Counted from the stretch's first letter, positions 21,396 to 33,502 are shown. The stretch is DNA of 64,000 bases from Macrothele yani (GCA_039090855.1 CM077013.1:134871240-134935239), one strand, 5' to 3'. A program made the numbers and translations. The notes: generated from the sequence alone by a model not told the origin.

Positions 21396-22305
21396 ATATG
21401 TGCATTTCATTAATATAAATCAGATCTACATTAATGTGTTTATATGAATTAATGTTATCTATCCTGCCATTAGAGCAGTCATACATTACCCGTCCTCCTA
21501 AATCCCTTCCTCAAAAATCTGGAGGGAACCAGTCTTCTTAAGACCTGTATGGAACTTGAACTGCGTTAGAAATGTTCAATCTTATTGCCCCGAAATATAA
21601 TATTCGCGACTAGTAGGGATTTCGGAAAAACACCGGGGGTAAAAAAAAAACTCGTACCAGACGTGGGGGAGACGGTCTAACGACCATTAATGAAATTAAG
21701 GTAACTGCTACTCTCAGAATACCGACGATTATATCTTTCTGAACCACACACACAGCTGGCTTAGGAGTTGATGTACCCCGACCTTCTGGAGGTTTCTTCG
21801 CAACGTCAGTAACGTAAAACAAGAACACCGAACTGTTTTCTGCTGCGACAAAGCCAATTTGCCGGGAAAATGAATCTCTCTTAGAAGTCTATGCATAACT
21901 TGTGTGTTTAAAATGACCACAGTAATGAAAGAAGTTCACCGCATTCCTCGTTGGTCTGCAGATACTATCTTTTCCGCAATTGTTCCCAACAGGTGAAAAG
22001 TGTGCAGATTATGCATAGGTGTACGCATAATCACTATGTATGTAGATTTACGCCTTTACTCAGTCTCGCAGCAAAATACGAGTAGATCTGACAATTATTT
22101 GATATTATAAACACAAGCATATAAAGAATTTTAATAATAGATAGATTTATTCGATAAAATAGCATATCGATTTGGAGGATATATCGAGCCCCCCACGAAG
22201 ATGAAACGATTAGAAGCTTGTCAGACAAATTTATGATGAATAAATGGATATAGAGTTGCGTAGCTCACGCAGGGTTTGCGCGAGATACACACGGGGAGGA
22301 GTGCT
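21396..22305. other. unassigned DNA
   Basis: No gene or repeat family recognised. Confidence 0.5.
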
Positions 22306-22310
22306 CTTCG

Positions 22311-22520
22311 GGGGTTTAACGACCAACGTGAGCAATTCGATGGGCTATAATATAAGCAGTCGCTCGTCCCTAATTTGGGGCCACTGTTTCCACGCAGAGA
22401 AGAGAGAGTGCAGTACGACGACAAACACAAGATACATGCCACACGGGATTCAAACCCCGGACCCATCTCGGACGAAAGGTTAGAAGTTAGCTCTTAGACT
22501 ACTGTGCCACCGAGGCGGCA
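22311..22520 (-). repeat. tRNA-derived SINE, family A, diverged
   Basis: Minus-strand copy with GTGGCACAGTAGTCTAAGAG (A box decayed) and GGGGTTTGAATCCC (B box with one insertion). Body markers such as TTTAACGACCAACGTGAGCA are retained. The most diverged family A copy here. Confidence 0.82.
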
Positions 22521-23056
22521 GGAGGAGAGGGAGGCTTTCGATTTCAGAGGCGTTTGAGCTCTAGGCACAGACAAAATAATTTGTCCGTCCAAAAAATTTT
22601 CACCCAATGCTTGTAACAAAAAAGAAAATGCAGCGCGGTGGGGGGGGGGGGGGGGTATTTTCCTTAAGTCCTAAAACCATGAATTTAAAAAATAAATAAA
22701 AGAAACTATTGTTTAAATTTTGTTCCTTGCGTTGGTTAGAGGTGTTGGGCAACTATAGTTGTATTGATTTCGAACAGTTGAGACAGCTGTAGATGGCTAA
22801 TAGGGTTACTTATTTTTCATCGGAACATACTGAATTATTTTTTTAGGGGACTACTAGTTGCTTAGCGGTCACTTAAAAAAAAAAAAAAAAGAAAAAAAGA
22901 AAATAGGATTTCGATAATTGACTGGGAAAGCTGATGCGCATTAATATCTATTATTCCGGTCCCTATTTAGTGGGGGTTACAGTATATTTCGTGGAAGGAG
23001 GGGAGGGCTCATCTCGTGATCATACTACCTTGCTCCACTGTTTTCTGTGTGTGTGT
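22521..23056. other. unassigned, with G and A runs
   Basis: G run at about 22640-22655, A run at about 22875-22891; nothing else recognised. Confidence 0.55.
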
Positions 23057-23200
23057 CATATCATCATTGGCAACCATTATCAATCCACTGCTGGATGAAG
23101 GTCTCCAAGTTTCTTCCACAATTGTCTGACTTGAGTCTGCCTCCTCCATGCCACTCCGGCATGCTTTCGAATTTCATATCCATAAACTAGGGAAGTGTTC
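23057..23200 (-). mobile_element. RTE-type LINE, 3' terminal fragment
   Basis: Contains AACCATTATCAATCCACTGC and CATGCTTTCGAATTTCAT, the standard RTE 3' end seen elsewhere in the window. 5' truncated. Confidence 0.85.
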
Positions 23201-24723
23201 AGCTGGAAGTCCTGATCAGCTATGTGAACGATTAATGCAAAACACGAATTTCCCGAAAAACTTTCCGCACAACAAAACATTCAAAATTGCATCTTTCATT
23301 GAATTCCAAATTCCGAGAAAAACGAAGTAGTAATGCACGACTACCGTCACGAGATGTTTCATTTTCTGCTCATTCTGAAGTATTTACGAAAAAAAAAAAA
23401 AAATGATTGTTTGCTCTGCACGCATAGTGAAATGCTTTCACAGAACGGCAACTACTACGAGGAACGAGCATCGAGGAACAATGGACAAATAAAAACTTTA
23501 TACCCGAATCGTGCTCCAGAAGACCCAATGAAACTAGGAGTTTCTTTCCAGCTAAGCTACTACAAATTCGCTCTTTACAGAGATGGTTATAAAATGGTAT
23601 TTACCTTCCACGCGCACAGGAAAATGGCGGAAGACCTGACACTCGCGTGCGCTGCTCATCTCGCAGACGTTAACCTTCAGTCAAGACAAAAATGCAAAAG
23701 AGTAGAAATAACGAAATAATTTAGAACTTCCCTTTCCTCGATGTTTTTTCGGAAGGAAAATTTTAATGTCCGGTCATCATCCTAAGGAAGGAATCTGCAG
23801 TGTGTATTTTATAATATCGTGACTGCAAAACGTGGTCTTCAAATTTACCTGCCTTCTCAGACATCTCGGTAAGCGGCTTTCTCACGATGAAATTCATTCC
23901 CTTCCTCCATATCTTTCTTATTCATCTACTTAACAACTACATACAGGGATCGCTTGAATAGCAATGCGTGTTTAACAGTGTATTTTAATGATAACCTGAA
24001 GTCTGAAATTTCCAATAAATACAGGATATATGAAACAGATAAATTTTATATATAATATAGTATCCAGCAAAACTACTTATACATTTTCCTTCATCGCTTA
24101 AGCCTAAGACATGCTAAGAAAACCCCCTTTTTTTCCCCGGTCCTCGAACATTTCACGTCATCATTATAGCGGTTAGATTTCATCAAAGTTCAAGCACCAC
24201 AATAAAAAAATCAGAAAGTGTACGAACTGGGCTATACGGTGGCATTCACAGTGAATTATATTATTCACGTAAGATCTTTTAGCTTTCATGGCTTTTCTTC
24301 CATTTTAATGCTTCGCATCATGTCATTATAGTAGCTACTTTATGTTAAGGTGTTCACGCACCCTAATTATGAAAATCAGAAGGCGCAAGCTCTGGAATAT
24401 AAGGCAGCACGAGGTCACATATTGTGATGGTGAACTGAAGCACTTAGGTAAGATCTTTTCATTGTCGTAGCTTTTCTATATTTTTCAGTGTTCGCGCAGT
24501 ATTTCTATTTATTTAGCCTCTCATCATTAGCGAATAAAATCAATAAAAAGCCCTCCTTTCTGGTCCAAAGAGCAGCGATCAAAACGTTCTGCTGTTGATT
24601 CTTCAATTCAATTCTTCTTTTTTAATGCAAGTAAATTTATTTGATACCATATCGCGAACTCCTTTTTCTTAACTAGCTGGGTTGCAGAATCTTGCATCCA
24701 AATCTTACCACTAGTTTTCTTTA

Positions 24724-24738
<15 letters not shown>
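23201..24738. other. unassigned DNA
   Basis: The 128-codon frame at 23333-23719 shows no motif I know. Two segments near 24200-24290 and 24380-24460 resemble each other weakly (GTAAGATCTTTT blocks). Confidence 0.45.

Positions 24739-24757
<19 letters not shown>
24727..24757. repeat. (CT)n(CA)n microsatellite
   Basis: CT units followed by CA units, running into the Tc1 left terminus. Confidence 0.9.
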
Positions 24758-25982
24758 TGTATTGACAACAGTCACCGGGCACACCTTCAAAAGCAAATGA
24801 ACGGATCCACTACGTTGTTAAGATGAGCGGTGCAGCTGCGAATGGTATAAAAACAAGACAGCAGCTGACCGCGATCATATCGCACTGTGAGGTTTAGTGA
24901 AAATGTCGCTGCGGGAGAGAACTGACTTTGAGAAAGGAAAGATTATTGTGTGTTATATTACTGGGTTGTCCATAAGAGAAACCAAGAGGCGTTTAAACAT
25001 ATCCAAGTAAACTGTTTTGGATGTACTGAATAAGTGGAAGACACATGGCGTGCCAGAAGCAGCAAAACGTACCGGCAGATCAAAGAAAATCAGTGATAAA
25101 GGACGTCGAAGCCTCAGGAGAGTCGTTACAGCTAATCGACGGAGTGCTGCACAAGATCTAAGTGTACATGTGAGTAATGATGTTTGAATCCCGGTATGTA
25201 CACGTACCATTCACAGAGAACTTCAATTCCTGGGTTACTGTGGTCGTGCGGCTGCTCATAAGCCTTTCATCTCCACTCGGAATGCTACTCGTCCTTTAGC
25301 ATGGTGTAAATAACATTTATCGTGGACTGTAGATCAATGGAAACGGGTCCTATGGACTGGTGAGTCTAGATACACGATCCATCAGTCTGATGGCCGTGTG
25401 GGTATGGCGGCAGCCGGGGGAACGCTATTTATCACAGTGCACTGTTCCTACGGTCAAGTTTGGAGCTGGCAGTGTACTCGTGTGGGGCTGTTTTTCATGG
25501 TATGGACCCGGCCCATTGATCATCGTGAACAAACCTGTTAAGCAGCACGTCTACCTCGATATTCTGGACACTTATACCCTACCAACTCTGTGGCAGTACT
25601 ATGGAACCGAGCCTTATCGGTACCAGCCGGATAATACACCGCGCTATAAAGCAAGGACTGTTACGGCGTGGTTTGACGATAATTCCGTATCGTGTGTGAA
25701 CTGAGCAACACAGAGCCCTGATCTTAATCCCATAGAGCACCTATGGGATGAATTAGAGCGCCGTATCAGATGTTTGGAACCAAGGCCTACTGCTAAGCAA
25801 CAGTTAGCGGCAGCATTATGTACTGAATGGAACCGCATACCTACCGCTGTGTTCCAAAACCTTGTCGAAAGCATGTCTCGAAGGTTAAGGCCAAAGGTGG
25901 ACCGACAGTGTACTAATGTATTTCAACAAAAGTTATGTTGTGTTTCTGTTGTAGATGTCCGGTGACTTTTGTTAATATAATG
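24755..25982 (+). mobile_element. Tc1-like element
   Basis: Left end CACTGTATTGACAACAGTCA, right end the inverse of CATTATATTAACAAAAGTCA; TA on the right at 25983-25984. The left TA has been replaced by the CA microsatellite. Same subfamily as 17569-18792. Confidence 0.88.
24903..25916 (+). pseudogene. Tc1-like transposase, broken
   Basis: MSLRERTDFEKGKII, a TAA after LNISK, then VLDVLNKWKTHGVPEAAKRT. A roughly 20-bp insertion near 25180 adds a stop. Next come [20 protein letters not shown] (frameshifted), [20 protein letters not shown], a [19 protein letters not shown] second motif (QQDNAP changed to QPDNTP), and a TGA in the Trp before the SPDLNP-like motif. It ends near KAKGGPTVY. Clearly a sister of 17716-18726 but independently damaged. 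Confidence 0.88.
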
Positions 25983-25994
25983 TATATATACACA

Positions 25995-26345
25995 GCTGAA
26001 TGAAAGTCTCTCAAAACCGCTTCCATAACTCCGTCTTTAATAGTTCTCCATGACACTCCGGCATGCTTTTAGAATTTCATCCTTTCATCTCGGATTTGTA
26101 TTATTTACCTATCACTCGGTATGCAGTCCAGTATTTCAGTTACGTAGCCGTGGTCAATTCTTCTAGCAATATGTCCAGGACATTGCCACTTGAAGGTCTT
26201 CACTTTTATCATGATGCCATCAACTCTTGTCATTTTCCTGATCTAAGAGTTTCTTTTCCAATCTTTCTTGGTTATCTCAAGAATGCAATCTCTCCATGCT
26301 TCTTTCAGTTGTCCTCAGCTTGTGTATGTCTCTTTCTAGTTCAGC
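25995..26345 (-). mobile_element. RTE-type LINE fragment
   Basis: Minus-strand similarity to the RTE C-terminal region, including CTCCATGACACTCCGGCATG, CTCTTGTCATTTTCCTGAT and TTGTGTATGTCTCTTT in order. Decayed and without an open frame. It directly follows the Tc1 element. Confidence 0.75.
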
Positions 26346-26782
26346 CCCTTGTCACTGATCTACACTGAACATAAGAAATAGTCGTATGCTTTGATTAAAA
26401 GAGGCTGATGTACCTGCACCGAATGGTGGCCAAAATTTGATTTTATATCAATCTAGCTACTCAAATGTATTTCAAATACATATAAAATTAGCATGCTTTT
26501 TTTTTTTCTTAATTTGAGCTACCTTAATTTTAATTTAAGCTTATTTAGTTATATTTTCCATTAGCCCCTTATACGCCAATTTGTCCAAACCAACTTTTCA
26601 CGTCTTCCGATGCTTTAATCGTTTATCTCACATTAGTTCGACTGCACTTAATCGTTCATTATTTAACCTAAGGTTTACTTCTTGTTCCTATTCATGTAAT
26701 ACTAATTAAGTTTCAGAGCAAAAGAGAAGGAGAGGGAAGCGTTGCTCATAAACTTAATTTCATATTCGAAACAAAAAAAAAA
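26346..26782. other. unassigned AT-rich DNA
   Basis: Nothing recognised. Confidence 0.5.
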
Positions 26783-26850
26783 GGTTCTCATCCGTGACTC
26801 GAACCCAGATCATCGGCGCCAGAAAATAACGTGACGACCACATAATGACA
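26783..26850 (-). repeat. tRNA-like sequence, probable SINE head
   Basis: Minus strand: GTGGTCGTCACG (A-box-like), CTGGGTTCGAGTCACGG (B box), then a T run as Pol III terminator. The acceptor ends do not pair, so it is not a functional tRNA. Confidence 0.55.
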
Positions 26851-27361
26851 GCAAGTGAGATATTTTTTTTTTTTTTATTTTTTTTTTTTTACACGCATCA
26901 ACCGCATGTTGTCTCAAGGTCTTCCACCTTCCCTCATCTAATTACTTTACCAAGAAAGTCATTAAAAGGTTGTTCCAAACCGAATTCGAGAAAACACTTG
27001 AAGGGCAGTAATCGGATAAAAACGTGTAACAAATTGAGACTTATTTTACGCCTTTTTCATTTTAAACAAAAGCTCTCCTTAAAACAAGGCAGCAGCATTT
27101 CTTTTTTCTTAATTCTCTCGCACGGTATATTCATTTTGCTTTTTTTTCAAAGTAAACATTTGAAGAACGCAGAGATGTACTTCGTGGTCCCTATCAACGA
27201 ATTCAGGTTTAAAAAACAAAAAAAAAAAAAAAAAACTGGCCGAGTTTTACACCAAGGTTTCCGAAATTCTTAGTCGAGTAGTCAATATCGTTTCTAAGTG
27301 CTTTAAGAGCTTCACTTACCTATAGTCGTCATCTAAGCGTGCGTGTGTGGGGGGGGGGGGT

Positions 27362-27652
27362 CATAGGCGTAACCAGGGGGGTGTCATAGGCGTAACCAGG
27401 GGTGGGTCAGGACCCCCCCCTCCAGATTTTCAAAGTCCGAGATCCATAATGTAAACAATGTAAAGGACCCACCCCAAATTTTTCGGGAATATACTGATAT
27501 AATGCACACTTTTTATGATGTGAATCAACTAAATTTAATAATATGAAATTGTAATTTTTCGTAGAAAGCAAACATGTGTAAATGCGTACTTCATGAAACA
27601 GCGATATCGATTAAGCATGGTTACCAACATCGTTGGCGTATATATAGCGCGC

Positions 27653-27686
<34 letters not shown>

Positions 27687-27728
27687 TCGCCCCCCCCCCC
27701 AGATTTTGAAACATGGTTACGCCACTAG
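27362..27728. mobile_element. hAT-like non-autonomous element (putative)
   Basis: The left end CATAGGCGTAACCAGGGG is duplicated in tandem at 27362 and 27385. The right end CATGGTTACGCCACTAG is inverted relative to it. C and G runs sit just inside each end. GGCGTAACC termini are common in hAT-type elements. The interior contains (GT)n at about 27653-27684. No clear 8-bp target duplication. Confidence 0.5.
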
Positions 27729-27891
27729 TGTGTGTGTGTGTGTGTGTTTCCAATCAATTACTTCAGTTGCACAGCAAAGAAACGGCCTATAGGTATCACA
27801 AATGCTGTCTGCGTACGATAAATAAAATCATTAAAAGTTTGCAAAGTAAAACCAAATTTTATTTACAAATTAAAATAATTTAAAAGCAAGA

Positions 27892-27923
27892 ACTTTCGGG
27901 GCTCTCATGGCCCGATCACCAGG
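27892..27923 (-). ncRNA. hammerhead-ribozyme-like motif
   Basis: On the minus strand CCTGGTGATCGGGC pairs through GGGC/GCCC with a CATGAGA loop, followed by CCCCGAAAG. The layout matches the hammerhead core CUGAUGA, stem II, GAAA, but the first core box reads CUGGUGA. Penelope-like elements are known to carry such ribozymes in their terminal regions. Probably a relic. Confidence 0.5.
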
Positions 27924-28159
27924 ATAAGTGTCGTAGTAATGCAGAGTCAATCATTATAAAGTGCAAGTACCCATCATTCATTTCACCAGTTCGTCTCAAG
28001 GAGATGCCGGATAACAAAAGTTAAAGTTACAGTTCAAAAAAAAAAAAAAGGAACTACGTAGGTTCTTCAACATCTGGTTGTCCGGAGGGGGCGACCAGCC
28101 GTCTCCACTGGCTCGGAACATAGGCCGGGAGCTCAGAGTTACAGCAGGAGTCACCAAAT

Positions 28160-28460
28160 TTAATAATATAGAAGCTTTCAGGGGAAAAGGCAGTCCATTT
28201 GTTAATAGTTGAGTTAAAGATTTTTGCGTTATTTCCAATCAGGTACGTAACTCTCTTGATTAACAGCTGCTGTTAAGGCCATGTTAGATGATCCTGATCG
28301 GAGTGCATATTTGTGCTCAGCCAGACGTATGTTTAATGTCCGAACTGTTAACCCAATGTAGAACATGTTGGTACCATTGTTTAGCTGTTGAATCAATGGT
28401 ATACAATAAACACCAGGTTTAACCAATGGTGATTTATACCTTATCTCTATCATTTCTAAT
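28160..28460 (-). pseudogene. GIY-YIG endonuclease domain of the Penelope-like element
   Basis: LVKPGVYCIPL, then MFYIGLTVRTLNIRLAEHKY. This is the GVY and YIG pair with the following Arg and His helix of GIY-YIG nucleases, which cut target DNA in these elements. It stops at VPDWK, in a separate frame from the reverse transcriptase. Confidence 0.85.
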
Positions 28461-30361
28461 TAACGAAAAGATATTCCTAGTGGTTACGCCGAATGAAAGA
28501 TTGTGTCGATTGCATGCTTTCTTTAGAATAGACACAATAGGAGGGTAAAATTCGATCTTGCCAATGTACTTGGTTGGAGTAGTTGTAATTGACAAAGTCG
28601 TAAGGTTAGATCTCTTGTGTTTAAGTAATAATCTCCAGAAAAATTGGTCCGAGAACACAAAAGAGCGGGCTAAGGTGAACACTCCATCCAGTTCATCTGA
28701 TCTTGCTTTTCGGGTAGAGGAATGTGTGAACGCCAGTTTTATTAAAAAACGGAGGGCGGCCGCCTTGTGGTCAGAGGGATGAACGAAAAAAAAAAAGGTA
28801 TAAAGGAGACAGAGATCGGTTTGCTGTAAACAGAATAATGAAGTTGGTGAGAGTTTAAATCTCGAATCAGCATAAAATCCAAGAAGGGCAATTTACCTTC
28901 TCTCTCAAGTTCCTTGTTAAACCTGATGGTACGAAGTTGTGAAGAAAGACATTCAGTAAATTTATCCAAAAGGGCCAAAGAGTGTGGCCCGAATGTCAAC
29001 AAATCATCAACATATCTTAAAAGAAGTAATGGTTTATGCGGAAATATCCGTAAGACATTATCCTCTAAGGTCTGTAATAAAATTTCGGCTAAAACAGGGG
29101 AGAGGTGGGACCCCATTGTGCCTCCCTCTGTCTGTTGAAAAAATGTGCCATCAAATTTAAAGTAGGAGCGTTTAGAAACTAATTTAAGGGCTGAAAAAGT
29201 ATAGCTTCAATTTCAAGGGGGAAACGGAGTTGTCCTCTTACAGTCTATTAACAATGGTTGAATGGACTACATCCAAAGGGACATTCGAAAAGAGAGACTC
29301 GACGTCCAAAGCAGCCATAATGAAACCAGTTCTAGGTGATTCAAAGTTTTTAATCCTATTTAAGGCATGAGTGGAGCTCGAAATAGAAACTAGGGAATTT
29401 AGGGTTAAAGATTTTAAGATGAAGCCAACGCCGTCTCAAGGGGCCTAGTCGGGTTGGCATAACCGGAAACGAGTAATCTAAAAGGGTTGCCCGGTTTGTG
29501 GGTTTTCATCTTTCCAAATCCCTCGGGTACCCTAGGGCCAACAGGAGGGTTTCGTTCTGGATGAAATGGAAACTGAATTCTCAGCCTACTCAATTCTGAG
29601 ATTGTGGCTGAAGTGGGATCAGATTTGAGAACCCGGTGTGGAACCGAGGTAATGGCTTGGTTCATTCTGTCAAGGTAGTCAGAGCGGTCCATGATGATGA
29701 CTTGATTAGTCTTATCTGCCCCTACTATTGACAAGTTGGGGTTCTTAGCCAAGTTTAAAAGCTGTCCTCTTTCATATTTCAAAGTCGGTTGCCTTTTATT
29801 TTGTTTGGAGAGAGTTTTGGCCACGGAATATCTAAGGTATTCTCGTTCTTCCTCCGGTAAAGCACAAATTATACCTTCAACGGGTGGGATTACGTGTGAT
29901 GGATTTAATGAAGAAACTGGGTAGCTGTATTTGAATCCTCTTCCGAGTGCAGAACGTTGGACATCTGAGAGCTGAACCGAACTATAGTTAATAAATGGTT
30001 CTTGTGAATAAACAAAATTAAAGTGATCACCAGAAAGTCTCGTCTCATGGGTCCTGGAAGGGCGTCTAGATACCAGGTCGCATAGTTTATGGATGTGTCG
30101 CTGGTAGATGTTATTCACTTCAGTTTGTAATGCAGTGAAGAAAATAATTAAACGCTTACCTAGTATAATATTGTGGGTAAGTTGTGTCAAGATTGAATAC
30201 GCCAGGTAGGATTTCCCCTTAAGAGGGTCTAAGAAACTACTCTTTCTTCGGATTTCTGCTGTCAACCTTCTACCTTCGGCATTAGTGATGACTTGGGTAT
30301 CTCGTTGTGAAATGGTATAACAGCGTATTCTCAAACTGCCTAGCCCGTTGATTCTGTACAA
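28460..30361 (-). pseudogene. Penelope-type reverse transcriptase, frameshifted
   Basis: The 315-codon N-terminal frame (30361-29414) includes VGADKTNQVIIMDRSDYLDR, GFGKMKTHKPGNPFRLLVSG and ANPTRPLE, all typical of Penelope RTs. After a frameshift near 29440 come MAALDVESLFSNVPLDVVHS (motif A), GTMGSHLSPVLAEILLQTLE (motif B), LLLRYVDDLLTFG (motif C, catalytic Asp pair) and KLPFLDFMLIRDLNSHQLHY. The linker continues as HKRSNLTTLSITTTPTKYIG toward the GIY-YIG domain. At least three frame changes and one stop. Catalytic residues are intact in the fragments. Confidence 0.88.
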
Positions 30362-30400
30362 TGCTTCGATTTAGTGCGCAAATTGAGTATTTTCGGTGCC

Positions 30401-30677
30401 ATGCTTCAAGGACGCGACTACCACTTCAAAATTCGACGAAACTCGAGAACTTTGGAAATGAGTTTGAATGAACCTCTGTGAAGTTTAGTATTTCGTGATG
30501 GCTCCGAATGCGGATAATCTATAAACTCCAAGTCATCCTAAGAGTGTACCATTGTTGAAGGTAGGATAATCAGCTCACAGTCGCCGAAGAAACGCAAGCA
30601 GTATCAATCCGCGTCCACACCCAAACTGACCTATCTCCCTTTCACGGTTTAGAGACCTCGCCAAATTTCACTGCATC

Positions 30678-30708
<31 letters not shown>

Positions 30709-30783
30709 GTTCCCCATCTCCTCCGTCTCTCCTCTATAGCTGCTGAAGTGCCTTTTCCCGATTGTAAATTTATTGTCTCTTCA
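30401..30783. other. unassigned, with long T run
   Basis: T run of about 28 at 30681-30708. No gene recognised, and no second Penelope terminal repeat seen. Confidence 0.5.
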
Positions 30784-30784
30784 G

Positions 30785-31688
30785 TGGCGGCTCGCCGGGT
30801 GAAGTGCCACTTCAACTAAAATTTATATAAAAAAAATCTTTCGAATGATTACGCGGACTCTCAAAATTAGTGACTTTTTCGTTTACAAGAATGATACTTG
30901 AAAAATGCGATGGCTTTGAAACTAAAGTTCTTGCCTTTCTAGAATCAAGCTAGAAATGTGAGCACGCCGTTTCAAATGGCACTACGAATTAACAAACAGA
31001 CGAGCTTAAAACACTGGGCGTAGGGCTTGTGAAGAGAAAACAACCGCAATTCCAAATCACTTCACTCTGGGACCGTGAAGAGCGCCGACATAAGAACTTG
31101 GACTTCACTGCAAAGGGAGTTGCTATGGCAAACAATGACGCTGATTAAGGAGGTGAAGCGATAGCAGCTGCCACTTCCCGGAAGTGCGATTTTGAGTTTA
31201 GACGGCTATTTCTTGCGCTATGTTTGTACAGTAACTTCAGTTTCACTGCTATTCCTATATTATTCTCCGTGCGTTCTAGATCGATGCTTTTGAACTCGGG
31301 GAAAATGATACAGTGTGCACATTGTTGCGTACATTATAATGTACTTAAGGCTGTATTCCAAGAAGTGTATAAATCGCTTTCTTTAGTTCTTACTTTACCC
31401 TCAACCACCCTGCCAGTACAAAGAAGCTTTTCCTGTTAGAAACGAATAAATGAATTACTTAAGGAACACAGTATCACAGCAAAGACTATCATCGTTATTT
31501 AATATTTCGATACAAAACGAACTTCTGTCCGAACTTGTAGTCAAACAGCCGTTTTACGATGATATCATTAACCGCTATTCTTCCTTGAAAGATAGAAGAA
31601 TTTAACTTTTTAAGAACACACGCATTTTTTCCATGGATTCTCATTTTGTAACACTTCACCTGTTTCTCTGGTGACGAGCCGCCACGGT
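30785..31688. mobile_element. hAT-like non-autonomous element (putative)
   Basis: Left CAGTGGCGGCTCGCC and right GACGAGCCGCCACGG are inverted; CAGTGGCGGCTCG ends are typical of hAT-type repeats. The interior has no transposase. Eight-base target duplications match only partly. Confidence 0.45.
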
Positions 31689-32196
31689 ACCTCTGTGTAG
31701 CGAATGTCGAGAGAACTCTTCCATCGCTTCTACCGAATTTCCTCCCTTTCGAAGTTACGTACATTTCCCTACTGAACAGTCAGGAACCAAAGGTGGTGTG
31801 TGTGTGTGGGGGGGGGGGGGGGGACCTTGATTACCTTTTCATCTCAAATCCATTTCCAAACCACTCACTCTGCCATTTTTTCTTCAATAGTAATTTTGCA
31901 CGATCAACGGCTGAGCAAACAAAATTGAATTTTGAGTAATAACTCTATTAGTTTTCGCGCTGAACGCTAGGGAATACTTTTTGCGGCGGAGGAAGCTATT
32001 CTGTATCTTTCACAACACTACACTCTTAGGCAGACTCGGAATAAAGGCAGGGCCTGACTAAGAAACCTGTGGACTCAGGGGAAGGAAAATAATAAGGCCC
32101 CAATCGAAACAAGATCTTTCAATAATGTATTGCGCTGGTGACGTTACGTGATACACGTAACACACTGTCATACGTATATATATATATATACACACA
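31689..32196. other. unassigned, G run and (TA)n(CA)n
   Basis: G run at about 31809-31823; (TA)n(CA)n at about 32175-32198 leads into the nested Tc1 complex. Confidence 0.55.
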
Positions 32197-32301
32197 CACC
32201 GAGTGATCACTAAGTTATGACCACCCCTATCAAAAGTGAATGCAACCCGTAGACCACCTGATTTCGGAGAGAGTGCGATTAATCGACCGACGTAGCATAT
32301 A

Positions 32302-33489
32302 CACTGAAGAGCAATTGAATTAGACAGCTGGCGTTATGCAAATGTGGTGCTGTGGGCGGCCCTATAAACGGAAACGACATGACGTATGCAGCGTTCCGAC
32401 AATATAAGGAGTGATGCGACGGGAATCAGTACGAGTCGGACGCAGTATGGGTAAGACAAAGGATCTAAGCGCATTTGATCGTGGGTAAATTGTCGGGGCC
32501 CGACGAATGGGTCACTCCATCTCGGAAGTCGTGCAGGCACTGTGCCACGGGTGCACCGTGAGTACATCGAATCCGGTAAAACCATCCCTGCAAGGGCCAA
32601 CTGCCGTGGCCAACAGCGTGTGGATGAACAGGGTCATCGTCGGCTAGCTCGCATTGTAATAGAAGACAGACGGACCACAGTGCAAGAAATCACTCAGCAA
32701 TTTAACGCTGGTGCACAAACACATGTAAGCAGCCACACCATCCAGAACCATCTCCTCGCTATGGGGTACAGAAGCCATCGTCCCACGAGGGTACCGCTGC
32801 TGACCGCACATCACAGGGTGCAAAGATTAGCACTGGCGCGGGAACATCGCCACTGGACCCTAGACATGTGGAAAAATGTTGACTGGACTGATGAGTCGAG
32901 ATTCACGTTGGTACTTGCAGATGGCAGGATACGAGTACGGCGGAAACCACATGAAGCGATGGATCCTTCTTGCCAGCAGGGTACTCTTCAAGCTGGTGGG
33001 GGTGGCATTCTCGTCTGGGGAATGTTTACGTGGACTGAAATGAGACCCCTGGTACGTGTGACATCGTCCCTCACAGGTCAACGTTACCGGGATATCCTGG
33101 ACGACCATTTGCTCTCGTTTGTGCGTCTTCAACATCCCACTGGGGACCTCATCCTGCAACAAGACAATACACCGTGCCATCGCTCCCGAATTGTATCCGA
33201 ATGGTTGGATGAACACTCCACCGACGTGACCTCGCTTTCTTGGCCAGCTAGGTCACCTGACCTCAATCCCATCGAGCACATCTGGGATGCCATCGAGAGA
33301 GATGTTCGTCCCTTCATCAAATCTTCGTGAACTGTGGGAGCTTGTTCAGGGGTCGTGGATCCGTATGGCTTCCCAACGCTTCCGGTGTCTTGTAGAGTCC
33401 ATGAGGAGACGAATCGCCGCCGTCATCAGGGCGAAAGGTGGTGCTACACGTTACTAGACAGGTATCTCCAATTCAATTGCTCTTCAGTG
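32302..33489 (+). mobile_element. inner Tc1-like element, complete ends
   Basis: Inverted termini CACTGAAGAGCAATTGAATT at both ends (22-23 bp), TA at 32300-32301 and 33490-33491; 1188 bp. Confidence 0.93.
32447..33457 (+). pseudogene. Tc1-like transposase, the most open copy in the window
   Basis: It starts MGKTKDLSAFDRG, then a TAA and one frame change in the first HTH. A 262-codon stretch follows: RRLARIVIEDRRTTVQEITQ, HVSSHTIQNHLLAMGYRSHR, WTDESRFTLVLADGRIRVRR (first Asp), GGGILVWGMFTWTEM, ILQQDNTPCHRSRIVSEWLD (second Asp) and SPDLNPIEHIWDAIERDVR (third acidic residue). A one-base frameshift at about 33310 separates the tail LRELWELVQGSW and IAAVIRAKGGATRY-stop. All three catalytic acidic residues are visible, and roughly three lesions separate it from an open gene. 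Confidence 0.92.
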
Positions 33490-33502
33490 TATAAGGTGCA
33501 AT

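Larger units (their letters stand above)
27860..30400 (-). mobile_element. Penelope-like element (EN+), 3' complete, decayed
   Basis: The order on the minus strand is N-terminal region, Penelope-type reverse transcriptase, GIY-YIG endonuclease, then a 3' region with a hammerhead-like motif. This is the canonical architecture of endonuclease-positive Penelope-like retroelements. Frameshifts are present; no partial second copy or terminal repeat was recognised upstream. Confidence 0.88.

Noticed and set aside
23333..23719. 128-codon plus frame
   Set aside because: Includes a poly-Lys run from an A tract and no known domain; insufficient evidence for a gene.
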